From NCBI RefSeq assembly GCF_900112365.1, contig NZ_FOLQ01000028.1, forward strand, positions 1 to 52,425: a DNA stretch of 52,425 nucleotides. Reading direction: 5' to 3'. This DNA comes from Spirosoma endophyticum. Its GTDB lineage: Bacteria > Bacteroidota > Bacteroidia > Cytophagales > Spirosomataceae. How positions within the stretch are numbered: position 1 is the first letter of the stretch; every line of letters begins with the position of its first letter. Both the position numbers and the translations under genes were made by a program. Below the pieces are notes generated by a model. The model was not told the DNA's origin, did not search any database, and was given only the letters and a program-made list of their open reading frames with translations. Positions 25,505-34,503 of the stretch are shown piece by piece.

Positions 25505-26718
25505 AGCGTTTTGACGAGTTGTTTATGGCTTGATTTATTCAGCGTTTTGAGCATTTGCCGGGCGAGTTGCTGACTTATTGTCTTCCGCTGAAAACGCGCT
25601 CTAAAACCCGCTCTGAGATGCGTTCGGTAAGGCGTTTCGCGCAGTTGCCTAACTAAATCCACTACGTCGCCGGGGCTGAACAGAATGCTGTTTTCGAGCT
25701 GCTCCTGAACAAACGAGGCTGCATAACCCGCTACACCAGCGACGATTGGCTTATCCGTCGCGCCTAATTCAAAAAATTTCGACGGCAACACCCGTTTGAA
25801 AGCGTCCAGATCATCAAGGTGGACAAAAAGGTAATCGGCCTTTTGGTATTCAACCAGTAATTCTGACTGGGTGACAGGATTATATAGGTCAACATTTGCG
25901 ATCTTCTCCAACTGAATGGCTTTCTCTAGTTTTCGCCTGGCTGCGCCCCCACTTCCAAAGACGACAAACCGATAGTTAGCGCCCAGCAAGCGAGCCGCTT
26001 GTGGAATAATCTTATGCAGGGCTTGCCCTTCCCCGATATTCCCTGCGTAGAGCAAGGTTCGAATAGATGGAATAGGGGAGGGTTGGCTAGGAAGGAGGCT
26101 CAAAAACACATCGTCAATGCCATTCGTGAGATAGCTAAACGTAGCTAGTGGATAAGATTTGAAATAAGACCGGAATGCTTCGGATACTAAATTTATATGA
26201 CTGGCATAACCGAATGTATAACGTTCAACAATACGCAAACCCGGATCTAGTAGCGCCCGAACGACAGGACGATTGAGCTTTTCCAGCATGACTTCGCGGA
26301 ATAGATCGCGGATGTCTAAAAACAAAGGGGTGTTGAATTTTCTGGCTATGATTGCACCCAAAAAGGCGGTGGCCAACCGAGATGACGAAGCCACAACCAG
26401 TTCATATTTGTGATTTTTTGTAAGCCGATAAGCAGCCCATCCGTACACGATAAAAGCCCATATTTGGTTTAACTGGCCACCTCCATGCCTGGGAATCTTA
26501 ATGCGTTCAATTGTAACCTGGCAACCACCGTTGCTACGTCTTTCGTAGTCGGAGGTAGCTGGCTTGAACGATTCATAACGGTTGGGCCTGGTTGTAACCA
26601 CCTGAATGTGGCTGTTCTGGGGAAGTTGGCGAGCCAGTTCGTCCACTGTAGCTGTGTTCCGAAAGGCGCCGGGGCCAATATCAGGCGCGAAATAAAACGT
26701 TAGGTAGAGGATTTTCAT
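25501..26718 (-). CDS. glycosyltransferase, family 4 type
   Basis: A 405-residue GT-B fold enzyme with the N-terminal start KILYLTFYFAPDIGPGAF common in WbuB-like transferases. The middle has the acceptor domain, and the C-terminal half holds LLYAGNIGEGQAL and VLPSKFFELGATDKPI, a nucleotide-sugar contact of the EX7E kind. It transfers a sugar from a nucleotide donor to the lipid-linked chain. The start overlaps the previous gene by 38 bases, more than elsewhere in the operon. Confidence 0.88.
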   Translation of the reverse strand: MKILYLTFYFAPDIGPGAFRNTATVDELARQLPQNSHIQVVTTRPNRYESFKPATSDYERRSNGGCQVTIERIKIPRHGGGQLNQIWAFIVYGWAAYRLTKNHKYELVVASSSRLATAFLGAIIARKFNTPLFLDIRDLFREVMLEKLNRPVVRALLDPGLRIVERYTFGYASHINLVSEAFRSYFKSYPLATFSYLTNGIDDVFLSLLPSQPSPIPSIRTLLYAGNIGEGQALHKIIPQAARLLGANYRFVVFGSGGAARRKLEKAIQLEKIANVDLYNPVTQSELLVEYQKADYLFVHLDDLDAFKRVLPSKFFELGATDKPIVAGVAGYAASFVQEQLENSILFSPGDVVDLVRQLRETPYRTHLRAGFRARFQRKTISQQLARQMLKTLNKSSHKQLVKTL

Positions 26719-28324
26719 CCAGTAGATATATCGTGGTTTCTAATTGATTGTCAAACACGACTTCTACGCATTGTCCCGTCTGTAGACGATTAAAGCCATC
26801 AGCCATATCGTACCTTGTGACGTGAAAGTTAAAATTGGTTACTGATGAGAAAGTTATTTTTATTGGTCCAGCCATAACTACGTTATCCACATCAGCTACC
26901 TGAATAGCTGGATGGAAGTATAAGCGGGCAATACCCACCCGATTTGCCTTAGAATCAGTATGTTCCAGCAAGCGATCCGTTATACAAATCTTCGTTTCTT
27001 CGACAGACCACGTCCGCTCATGAATGACATTATCGCATTGATAACCATCATGGGAGGCCATCAACCTACTTTCTGTGTCTTGTTGCACTTTTACCCTTGC
27101 CCGACGACCAACGCGAAAACCGGCCCATACCTCAGATGAGTTACTACTGTTCACCTCAACGGTATTGTGGGCAGCTGTGCTCCGCTCCCACGCCCGACGT
27201 TGGCTCATCTGGTAGGTAGACGCAGAGTTATCCACAATTACCGGCAAGTTATCCACATTCAATAAAAATGAGAACGTGTCCGCGTGTGCATGTCCAGGCT
27301 GGTGATCAGGGCCAATCGAACCAATATTTATCATTAGTTCGTATCGTTCCTGCCGAAAAAATCGGTAGCCACTCTCCGCTCTCCGAGTAGATTTGGTTTC
27401 GGGTCGGATGTCTACAAATCCCGTCGACGGTTGCAACATACGTTCTGCCTTCTCACGCAGTTGCCTGGTTGTGGGTGCAACACCTGCTACCGAATCGTTG
27501 ACCATTGGTACGTCGCCATTTCGAAACGTAATGGCGTTAAGCCAGTGCAACATATGACTCGCCTTTTGATCCAGAAAAGCAGCAAGTGTATTCTCTTTAT
27601 GCCAGGTATCACGTTGTAAAGCTAACAGAACCGTCAGCAGCCTGTCCAGAAGTAGCTGGTGGTACATCGGGCTACGTTCATAATGGGCACCATCGGCTAG
27701 AACTTGTGCGGTTAGTTCAGTACAAACAAGACTAGCCGCCAAGCGAAACCACCGCTCGTGCCGGAAATATAAAGCGCCAATAAGCAACGATAAACCGTTC
27801 TCTAGCAGATGATTTCCCGACAGGTGATATTCTAATCGACGACTAAGCAAATGAACCTGAGCAAACAAATGACGATTAATGGTAGCGGCATTAATCTGAT
27901 TCCGGCTCAGGAACTGCACCCAATTAATAATCCGTAGGGAAGTTGGATAGGATTCCAGACCATCCCGTAACGTATCGGTCTGGTTCATGAAATCCTGAAC
28001 TAACGCCAGTCCGGCTTCGGCCGTCATGCCTGGTTGATTCAGGAAATCGAAGTAATTGAGATGATATGTCCAGAGTTTGCCATTACCCGAAAAATTCCAG
28101 TCAATTTGCTCAGGAAAAAGTTGGCTTTGATTTAAAAACGTAAATGTCCCATTCTGCCATGACACTGGTTTATCAGCATTTGGCATAGTCAGGAAATAGC
28201 TCTCAGGTTCGACTTCAGGAAATAGTAAACGAGCGCGTCTCCTCAGGCGATTGAGTACTTGATAGACCATCTGCCGAAGGGTCAGATGCCGCACAGTTCG
28301 CCAAAGTAAACCTGGGTTAGTCAT
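26681..28324 (-). CDS. heparinase II/III-like protein
   Basis: A 547-residue protein with the (alpha/alpha) toroid plus beta-sandwich pattern of heparinase II/III and alginate-lyase relatives. SGNHLLENG (169-177), DGAHYERSPMYH (211-222) and GHAHADTFSF (344-353) contain the conserved His/Tyr/Asn positions. Such proteins cut uronic-acid polysaccharides or modify them during synthesis. There is no obvious signal peptide, so it may act in the cytoplasm. Its neighbour upstream is the fused oxidoreductase, with which it recurs in polysaccharide clusters. Substrate unknown. Confidence 0.85.
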   Translation of the reverse strand: MTNPGLLWRTVRHLTLRQMVYQVLNRLRRRARLLFPEVEPESYFLTMPNADKPVSWQNGTFTFLNQSQLFPEQIDWNFSGNGKLWTYHLNYFDFLNQPGMTAEAGLALVQDFMNQTDTLRDGLESYPTSLRIINWVQFLSRNQINAATINRHLFAQVHLLSRRLEYHLSGNHLLENGLSLLIGALYFRHERWFRLAASLVCTELTAQVLADGAHYERSPMYHQLLLDRLLTVLLALQRDTWHKENTLAAFLDQKASHMLHWLNAITFRNGDVPMVNDSVAGVAPTTRQLREKAERMLQPSTGFVDIRPETKSTRRAESGYRFFRQERYELMINIGSIGPDHQPGHAHADTFSFLLNVDNLPVIVDNSASTYQMSQRRAWERSTAAHNTVEVNSSNSSEVWAGFRVGRRARVKVQQDTESRLMASHDGYQCDNVIHERTWSVEETKICITDRLLEHTDSKANRVGIARLYFHPAIQVADVDNVVMAGPIKITFSSVTNFNFHVTRYDMADGFNRLQTGQCVEVVFDNQLETTIYLLDENPLPNVLFRA

Positions 28325-30489
28325 GTTGCTAGGTTGCTTTGCGGCCTCCCGATACCTGCTACGTCAACCCAGCGATTTTCCCGCAGACTGTGTAAAGCGG
28401 CCAGTGTCGTTTGAGTCGTGTTAAGGCTATCAGCAAAAGGAATTAGTGATGGCTCCTTGCCGTCGCTACGAATCTGGTTAATCAATCGCTTTATCTGTTC
28501 GTTGTGGCCCTTATCCTGCTGACCAGATTGGCTAGAGAACCCCCTGAACCCGTAGCCAGTTAGCTGGCGAAAGTTGTCCAGAATCAGCGTTCGTTCCTGC
28601 GAATAAACCTCCACACGCTCTTTGGCATAGGCTTTATTGCCATTGCTGAAGTAATTGACGACACCCGTTGACCCATTTTCGTAGCGCAGAAGCAGTGATG
28701 CCGAATCGCTCGTTTCGGACGGTTGATGCCCCATTGCGTTCATACATACACTCGCTACGTAGCTGCCCGTTAAAAACGAAATCAGGTCTACGAAATGACA
28801 AGCCTCGCCCAGCAAACGTCCGCCCCCAATGGCCCGGTCATGTACCCATGAGCTGGCCTCCATAAAACCCGCATTGACAGTCACCACTACGTTCATCAGT
28901 TGTTCGTCTGACCGGATTCCACCCAGGAGCGACTTCATTTTTTGAGCGTAGGGGGAGAATCTCCGATTGAAGCCAACCATCACCATTCGGCCCGACACCT
29001 GTTGTGCGTCAATGATTGGGACAATCTCGTGGTCATAAATAGCCAGCGGTTTTTCCACAAAAACGTGCTTTCCCACTTGCAGGGCTTCGATCACCAATTG
29101 GGCGTGGCTGTTATGCCGCGTCGTGATGATGCACACATCAATGGCGGAGTCTTCGAGTATCTGCCGGTAGTCTGATGTGCTTTGGCTCACACCGTATTTT
29201 TTAGCCAGCAACGTAGCCTGTAGCCCGCTAGCACTGGCGATGATTTTCAGGTTTGCCCCCGATGCTTTCAGTGCTGGCAGCAACGTAGCATCCGTAAAAT
29301 TTCCCGCGCCAATAATACCTACCGTTCCTGAACTTCGAGTATAAACGTGATCGCGCAGGCGAATTGTTGGACTCAAATCAACTCGATCCGGGTAGCTGAG
29401 TAGCGAGGCAATTCGATGCGACGCTCCCAGAGATCCATAAATTGTGTTGTACTCCGCAAACGGGACCTTATCACTAATCAATGATTTTACGTCCAGTTGA
29501 CCGTTTGCCATGAACTGTAGAATTGCGTCAAAATTGCGATTTTCGGTCCAGCGTACATGGGCTACCGGATAGTCGAGACCCTGTTGTTCGTAAGCATTGT
29601 CATACCGGCCGGGTCCATACGAGCACGACACCTGAAACGTCAGTTCTTTCTTGTAAAACTCCGCCCGATTCAGCGTCAACCCGATAACACCAATCAGTAC
29701 AATCCGGCCTCTTTTGCGACTCATTTGAGCCGCCTGGGCTATAATCTCATCGGTGGACGACGAAGCCGTAATAACCACGCCATCAGCGCCAATACCGTTG
29801 GTACTGGAAAGGACGGCTTTTACTGGATCAGTGCCAGCGGTAGGATTAATGGTTAAGATACCCTTTTGCTCCGCTAATTGACATTTAGCCTCATCTATAT
29901 CGACACCAATCACCCGGCACCCATTGATACGTAACAGATCTGCCGTTAACAAGCCAATTAAGCCAAGCCCAACGACTACGACGGTTTCGCCCAGCGTAGG
30001 ATTCAACAACCGAATTCCCTGCAAGCCAATAGCGCCAACAATGGTAAAAACCGCGGCTTCGTCGGGCACATTGCCGGGTACAGGGGAGACTAGATTTCGG
30101 GCTACACAAACTACTTCGGCATGCGGACCGTTGGACGCCACCCGATCGCCGATACGCAAATCGGTAACGCCATCGCCCACGGCCAGCACCGTACCGACGT
30201 TGCAGTAACCAAGCGGTATCGGCTGATTGAGTTTCCGGCATACGGCTTTCAGCGTGGGTATTGCCCCATCTGATTTCACTTTCTCAAGCACCTGCTTCAT
30301 CTTCTCGGGTTGCTGCCGGGCTTTGGTAATAAGACTAGCCCGTCCAAATTCAACCAGCATTCGCTCCGTCCCCGAAGAAACCAGCGATAGCCGGGTCTGA
30401 ATCAGCACCTGGCCTCGCTGTACCTGGGGCGCCGGTACGTCTTCGAGAAGGGTTTCGCCCGTTTTAAGATTCTGTATAAGTTGCTTCAT
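28321..30489 (-). CDS. bi-domain oxidoreductase (zinc-ADH-like plus Gfo/Idh/MocA-like)
   Basis: A 722-residue fusion. Residues 1-350 resemble an alcohol-dehydrogenase-type enoyl/ADH fold (LVSSGTERMLVEFG, VVGLGLIGLLTADLLR). Residues 375-700 resemble Gfo/Idh/MocA oxidoreductases (VGIIGAGNFTDATLLPALKA, FVEKPLAI, GGGRLLGEACHFVDL). Fusions of this kind occur in polysaccharide clusters next to heparinase-like genes and are thought to oxidise a nucleotide or lipid-linked sugar. ATG at 30489 (an earlier frame start would overlap wecB). It overlaps the heparinase gene by 4 bases. Confidence 0.88.
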   Translation of the reverse strand: MKQLIQNLKTGETLLEDVPAPQVQRGQVLIQTRLSLVSSGTERMLVEFGRASLITKARQQPEKMKQVLEKVKSDGAIPTLKAVCRKLNQPIPLGYCNVGTVLAVGDGVTDLRIGDRVASNGPHAEVVCVARNLVSPVPGNVPDEAAVFTIVGAIGLQGIRLLNPTLGETVVVVGLGLIGLLTADLLRINGCRVIGVDIDEAKCQLAEQKGILTINPTAGTDPVKAVLSSTNGIGADGVVITASSSTDEIIAQAAQMSRKRGRIVLIGVIGLTLNRAEFYKKELTFQVSCSYGPGRYDNAYEQQGLDYPVAHVRWTENRNFDAILQFMANGQLDVKSLISDKVPFAEYNTIYGSLGASHRIASLLSYPDRVDLSPTIRLRDHVYTRSSGTVGIIGAGNFTDATLLPALKASGANLKIIASASGLQATLLAKKYGVSQSTSDYRQILEDSAIDVCIITTRHNSHAQLVIEALQVGKHVFVEKPLAIYDHEIVPIIDAQQVSGRMVMVGFNRRFSPYAQKMKSLLGGIRSDEQLMNVVVTVNAGFMEASSWVHDRAIGGGRLLGEACHFVDLISFLTGSYVASVCMNAMGHQPSETSDSASLLLRYENGSTGVVNYFSNGNKAYAKERVEVYSQERTLILDNFRQLTGYGFRGFSSQSGQQDKGHNEQIKRLINQIRSDGKEPSLIPFADSLNTTQTTLAALHSLRENRWVDVAGIGRPQSNLAT

Positions 30490-30500
30490 GGTTTGGGAAC

Positions 30501-31616
30501 TCACAGCGTAAAGCCGCGGTACATCTGTGTGGTACACAATATTCTCACAATACGCTCAGCGGCCTTTCCGTCCCACAAAGGTGGTATTACACCCGGTTTA
30601 GTCCGGCCGTCCAGAATCTCAGCCACTTTCCGACGTACCGTTTCAGGATTCAAATCGGCTAGTAATTGATTCGTGCCAAGTTCGATCGTCACCGGCCGCT
30701 CGGTCGAGTCACGAAAGGTTAAACAAGGGACCTGTAAATAGGTCGTTTCTTCTTGAATACCACCCGAATCGGTAATGACGAGCGAGGCATATTCCATCAG
30801 ATTCAGGAACTCCAGATAACCCTGTGGTTCCAGCAAACGAACATTCGGCGTTGCCTCCAATTGCCTCATCAAACCAAAATTCATCAGGCTCGCGCGGGTT
30901 CGCGGATGAAGCGGGAAGACTACGGTTTGGCACAATGCCGTCTCGCACAAAATTTGCAAAATGTTACGTAGCCCGGCTTCATTATCAACATTGGCCGGGC
31001 GATGCATGGTCAGCAGAACATAATTTCTGGAACGAACGCCAAGGTCACCAATAGCATTCAACGCATTGGCTTTCTGGCGATAGCGCACTAGTGAGTCAAT
31101 CATGACGTTGCCAACAAAATGGATTTTTTCATCGACAAGGCCTTCACGCCGGAGGTTGTCTACCCCCGATTGCTCCGTCACAAAAAGCAAGTCTGACAGC
31201 TTATCCGTCTCGATTCGATTATACTCTTCGGGCATTCGCAAGTCCCCCGAACGAAGCCCGGCTTCAACGTGCGCAACGTGTACACCCATCCGGGAGGCCA
31301 CCGATGCGCAGGCGAGTGTACTCGTTACGTCGCCCACGACCAGGACCCAGTCTGGCTGTTCGAGTGTCAGTACCTTCTCGAATGTAAGCTCAATTTCGGC
31401 CGACTGTTCAGTGGGCGTTCCGGGGCCAACACCGAGATGATAGTCAGGTTTGGGTAGATCGAGTTGCTCGAAAAATACATCACTTAGTCGAGCGTCGTAA
31501 TGCTGGCCTGTATGAACAAGTATGGGCTCAATTCCTGGATGAGCTAAAAACGCCCGATGCAAAGGAGCCACCTTTACAAAGTTCGGACGCGCCCCGACAA
31601 TGCTTATGATTTTCAT
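30501..31616 (-). CDS. wecB: non-hydrolysing UDP-GlcNAc 2-epimerase
   Basis: A 371-residue enzyme that interconverts UDP-GlcNAc and UDP-ManNAc (or acts on related UDP-HexNAc acids). Signatures: GARPNFVKVAPLHRAF at the start, HVEAGLRSGD with the active Asp/Glu, ESSGGIQE-like ITDSGGIQEETTYL and the CLTFRDSTERP block. With the dehydrogenase of the same operon it can supply an N-acetyl-amino-uronic acid precursor. The start overlaps the methyltransferase gene's stop by 4 bases. Confidence 0.93.
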   Translation of the reverse strand: MKIISIVGARPNFVKVAPLHRAFLAHPGIEPILVHTGQHYDARLSDVFFEQLDLPKPDYHLGVGPGTPTEQSAEIELTFEKVLTLEQPDWVLVVGDVTSTLACASVASRMGVHVAHVEAGLRSGDLRMPEEYNRIETDKLSDLLFVTEQSGVDNLRREGLVDEKIHFVGNVMIDSLVRYRQKANALNAIGDLGVRSRNYVLLTMHRPANVDNEAGLRNILQILCETALCQTVVFPLHPRTRASLMNFGLMRQLEATPNVRLLEPQGYLEFLNLMEYASLVITDSGGIQEETTYLQVPCLTFRDSTERPVTIELGTNQLLADLNPETVRRKVAEILDGRTKPGVIPPLWDGKAAERIVRILCTTQMYRGFTL

Positions 31617-32329
31617 GGGTGGGTAGGCAACATATTTTTCAAAGTCTCTTTTCGGTAGACACCGACGAACAGGTTATTGACGTATTGCCGGGCTAAAAAC
31701 GGTTTCAACAGTCTTGAAATAGGGTCATGACTTGAAAAAAAAGTCGTTTCGATCCTGTAAAATCCTAGCTCGGACAGATGACGGGAGAAGGTTGCCGCAG
31801 TTGATCTATGGCGAATATGAGCGAAATAGGCTGGCCAGCCGGTTAGTCGAAATAGCCTGCGTTCCACCCGCCGATACAGGCTTAACTGGTTGGGAATAGA
31901 GACGATGAGAAGGCCATTTGGTTTCAGTAAATCCCTGACCTGTTGAAGCATCTGATCCATATTGTCCATGTATTCCAGCAGACTCGACATCATGACGACG
32001 TCCTGCGGGGCATATTTCGCGGGATCGGGAAGTGGCAGCGACTGCACTACGTAGCGTACATTGACGACCTTTTTTTTCTGATTACATAAAGCAATCATCG
32101 CTTCCGAGCCGTCAATACCCGTGACGATGCAGCCTTTTTCGGCGAGGTAATTGCTGAAAATGCCCGATCCGCAGCCTAGATCCAGGACGCGGTCGATGGG
32201 CTTTACGTACTGATCAAGCAGGTCCGTCCAGACACGGAATCGTTCCAAAAAGGCTACTGAGGATTCGTACCGTCGATCAAATTGCGCAGCGATTTCTCCA
32301 TGATAATCAATAGCCGATGTTGAACTCAT
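31613..32329 (-). CDS. class I SAM-dependent methyltransferase
   Basis: A 238-residue methyltransferase with motif I VLDLGCGSGIFSNYLA and the following GIDGSEAMI acidic loop; post-motif QDVVMMSSLLEYMD is typical. It probably O-methylates a sugar of the repeat unit or another step of the same pathway. The ATG at 32329 is preferred; a TTG two codons earlier would create a 4-base overlap with the upstream glycosyltransferase. Confidence 0.85.
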   Translation of the reverse strand: MSSTSAIDYHGEIAAQFDRRYESSVAFLERFRVWTDLLDQYVKPIDRVLDLGCGSGIFSNYLAEKGCIVTGIDGSEAMIALCNQKKKVVNVRYVVQSLPLPDPAKYAPQDVVMMSSLLEYMDNMDQMLQQVRDLLKPNGLLIVSIPNQLSLYRRVERRLFRLTGWPAYFAHIRHRSTAATFSRHLSELGFYRIETTFFSSHDPISRLLKPFLARQYVNNLFVGVYRKETLKNMLPTHP

Positions 32330-32331
32330 TT

Positions 32332-33468
32332 TCAATAGGTTATATCCCTGGTTTTTTTTCGCACTGTCTCATAAAACTGTTCCCACTGCATCACATTCGA
32401 TCGATTGTCGAACCGTTGTCGGGCCAGTTTTAAAGCGCGGGTACGGAAAAGTGTGTATCCTTCAGACGGCATTGCTATGAATTGGTCAACGGCCTGCCGA
32501 AGCGGGTCTGTATCATTCGACACCCAACGACCGGCGCGTTCCGTTTCCAGGATCTGCCAGGGTGTGTTGGTTGACGCAACAACGGGTGTTCCCTGCGCCA
32601 GCGACTCGATGACAACGTTGCCAAAATTCTCAGAATGAGACGGGAGAATCAGCAGTCGGGCATCGGCATACAACTGCTCCTTTTGCTCACCGTAGACTGG
32701 TCCCGGAAACGTAACCTTCGCGGAAAGTTTCAGCGTATCGACACGTTCATGTAGAAAGCTGGAATAGGCTTTATCCGCAACCGGGCCAGCAATAATCAGG
32801 GAATACTCACTGTTTAGAAACAGCGGTGACGTACTCAGTGCGTCCAGCAGCCGGTCAATGGCTTTGATTGGATGCAATCGCCCCATAAACAGCAGATACG
32901 GTCGGGCGACCCGGGCGACTGGCGACGACAATTCCATTGTATTAGGAATTTCGCCCACTTGTGCATCAACCCCAAAATGCTGCCGGATATAAGCGGTTTC
33001 GGCTTCGGACGTTGCGTGAAAATATAGGAACGACCGAAATAGCCGAAATGCATTTAGCAACAGTCGTTTCAAGCGGGGACGAAAGCGTAGGGCAACGGGA
33101 CTGAGTTCGCCGTGGGGCGACCAGACAATCGGCTTACGAAGCAACAGACCCATGAACACCCAGGCCAGCGACGCTGGATAAAACAAACTATTTACATGGA
33201 CGACCTCGGCGGTACGCATGGCTTGCCAACCGTACCGGATGTGTTTTATGGGCAGATAGAAATGCGGATTTTTCGTATAGATCACCCGTCCGCAATCCAG
33301 CGTCAGCCAGCGATCAAGCTGTATTGACGACGGCAAACTCTGCGACGTAGCTACCACCGTCACATCGTGCCCGGCCATCGTCAGCGCCTTCGCCTGCCAG
33401 TAGATGGCATTGCTGGGACCACCCATCTGCGCCGGATAAAAGCAATCGGCCGACATAACGATGTTCAT
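32332..33468 (-). CDS. glycosyltransferase, family 4 type
   Basis: A 378-residue GT-B enzyme. N-terminal AQMGGPSNAIYWQAKAL is a GT4 acceptor-domain start, LLFMGRLHPIKAIDRLLDAL begins the donor domain, and ENFGNVVIESLAQGTPVV is the EX7E nucleotide-sugar motif. It adds one sugar to the lipid-linked repeat unit. It overlaps the next gene upstream by 4 bases. The exact donor is unknown. Confidence 0.9.
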   Translation of the reverse strand: MNIVMSADCFYPAQMGGPSNAIYWQAKALTMAGHDVTVVATSQSLPSSIQLDRWLTLDCGRVIYTKNPHFYLPIKHIRYGWQAMRTAEVVHVNSLFYPASLAWVFMGLLLRKPIVWSPHGELSPVALRFRPRLKRLLLNAFRLFRSFLYFHATSEAETAYIRQHFGVDAQVGEIPNTMELSSPVARVARPYLLFMGRLHPIKAIDRLLDALSTSPLFLNSEYSLIIAGPVADKAYSSFLHERVDTLKLSAKVTFPGPVYGEQKEQLYADARLLILPSHSENFGNVVIESLAQGTPVVASTNTPWQILETERAGRWVSNDTDPLRQAVDQFIAMPSEGYTLFRTRALKLARQRFDNRSNVMQWEQFYETVRKKTRDITY

Positions 33469-34496
33469 CTAAAAAAGAGCGAAAGAATGAATGCGTGAAA
33501 GAGCACACCTGTAGCTTGACGATACAGCGTTTCATAGCGGGCCACGGCTGTCTTGACCGTATAGTTTCGGGCGTTCTGAAGACCTCTTTGAATTAATGTT
33601 TCCCGATACGTAGCATCCTGAATCAATGTCAAAATTCCCTGCCGGATAGCTGCGATGTCGGTTGGATCGACTACATGTGCGGCTCCGTTGGCCACTTCGC
33701 TCATCGGCGAGTTATTGGATGTAATGACTGCCCGCCCGACGGCATTGGCCTCAACAATAGGCATCCCGAATCCTTCATAGGTCGAAACGAACGTAACAAT
33801 GTCGCAATTGACGTAGCATTGAACGACGTCTGATCGGCTGACATTGACGTAGTTTCGATAATTGATTCGCTTTTTTTGAAGATCAGCAAGGGTACTTTTT
33901 GCCAACGGACCAATAATGACGAGTGTACACCTGATTCCTTCGATGGCCGCCAGCAGCCGCGACAGATTCTTATTCGGCGCCGTACCAACCTGAAGAAGCA
34001 CGGGTTGCTCGTGGTAAAATGGCCTGGGTTGATACGTAAAAAGAGGATCATAGCTATTCGGAATAACCTGAACATTCCGGGCCGCCCGACCAACGTAGCG
34101 CACTAAATCATAACGGGTTTTCTCGGAAACGACCGTCACGATGGCCGCTCGCTTTATAGGCAGGTAGTACCAGAAAAGCCAGAAAAACGCGTACCGAAAC
34201 GGGCGGTTTCGATTAGTTTCCAGTAAACTGCAATCATGAATGGTCAGTATCGTACGCGACGCAGGCAAGGCCAGCGTAACGTAGTGGACATCGCCCGTGA
34301 TATGAAAAATGTCGGCAGATAGTCTCTTCACAAACCGTAGATTTTGCCAAATGCTACGTAGCCCCTGACTAATTCGAGGCAATTGAATCCTGTTTGTCGG
34401 TATGCCCTGTTGCTCAACTTCGTGCTGAATACTATCAAACAATGCCTCAATACTGTGCCCGGTACCGGGGCTGCGAACTATGTAGGTAACGGTCAT
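33465..34496 (-). CDS. glycosyltransferase, family 1/4 type, with repeat-derived tail
   Basis: A 343-residue GT-B enzyme with the EX7E region STYEGFGMPIVEANAVGR and HDCSLLETN in the acceptor half. The last dozen residues (LFHAFILSLFFR) are encoded by a copy of the GAAAGAGCGAAAGAATGAA repeat (33471-33504), so the original C-terminus has probably been replaced. The stop overlaps the next gene start by 4 bases, so translation still couples. Activity cannot be judged but the core is intact. Confidence 0.88.
   Translation of the reverse strand: MTVTYIVRSPGTGHSIEALFDSIQHEVEQQGIPTNRIQLPRISQGLRSIWQNLRFVKRLSADIFHITGDVHYVTLALPASRTILTIHDCSLLETNRNRPFRYAFFWLFWYYLPIKRAAIVTVVSEKTRYDLVRYVGRAARNVQVIPNSYDPLFTYQPRPFYHEQPVLLQVGTAPNKNLSRLLAAIEGIRCTLVIIGPLAKSTLADLQKKRINYRNYVNVSRSDVVQCYVNCDIVTFVSTYEGFGMPIVEANAVGRAVITSNNSPMSEVANGAAHVVDPTDIAAIRQGILTLIQDATYRETLIQRGLQNARNYTVKTAVARYETLYRQATGVLFHAFILSLFFR
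33471..33504. repeat. copy of the GAAAGAGCGAAAGAATGAA repeat inside a coding end
   Basis: AAAGAGCGAAAGAATGAA followed by GCGTGAAAGAGC, overlapping the last codons of a glycosyltransferase gene. Same core as the copies at 11640, 11710 and 22191. Confidence 0.7.
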
Positions 34497-34503
34497 GAAT
34501 TGG

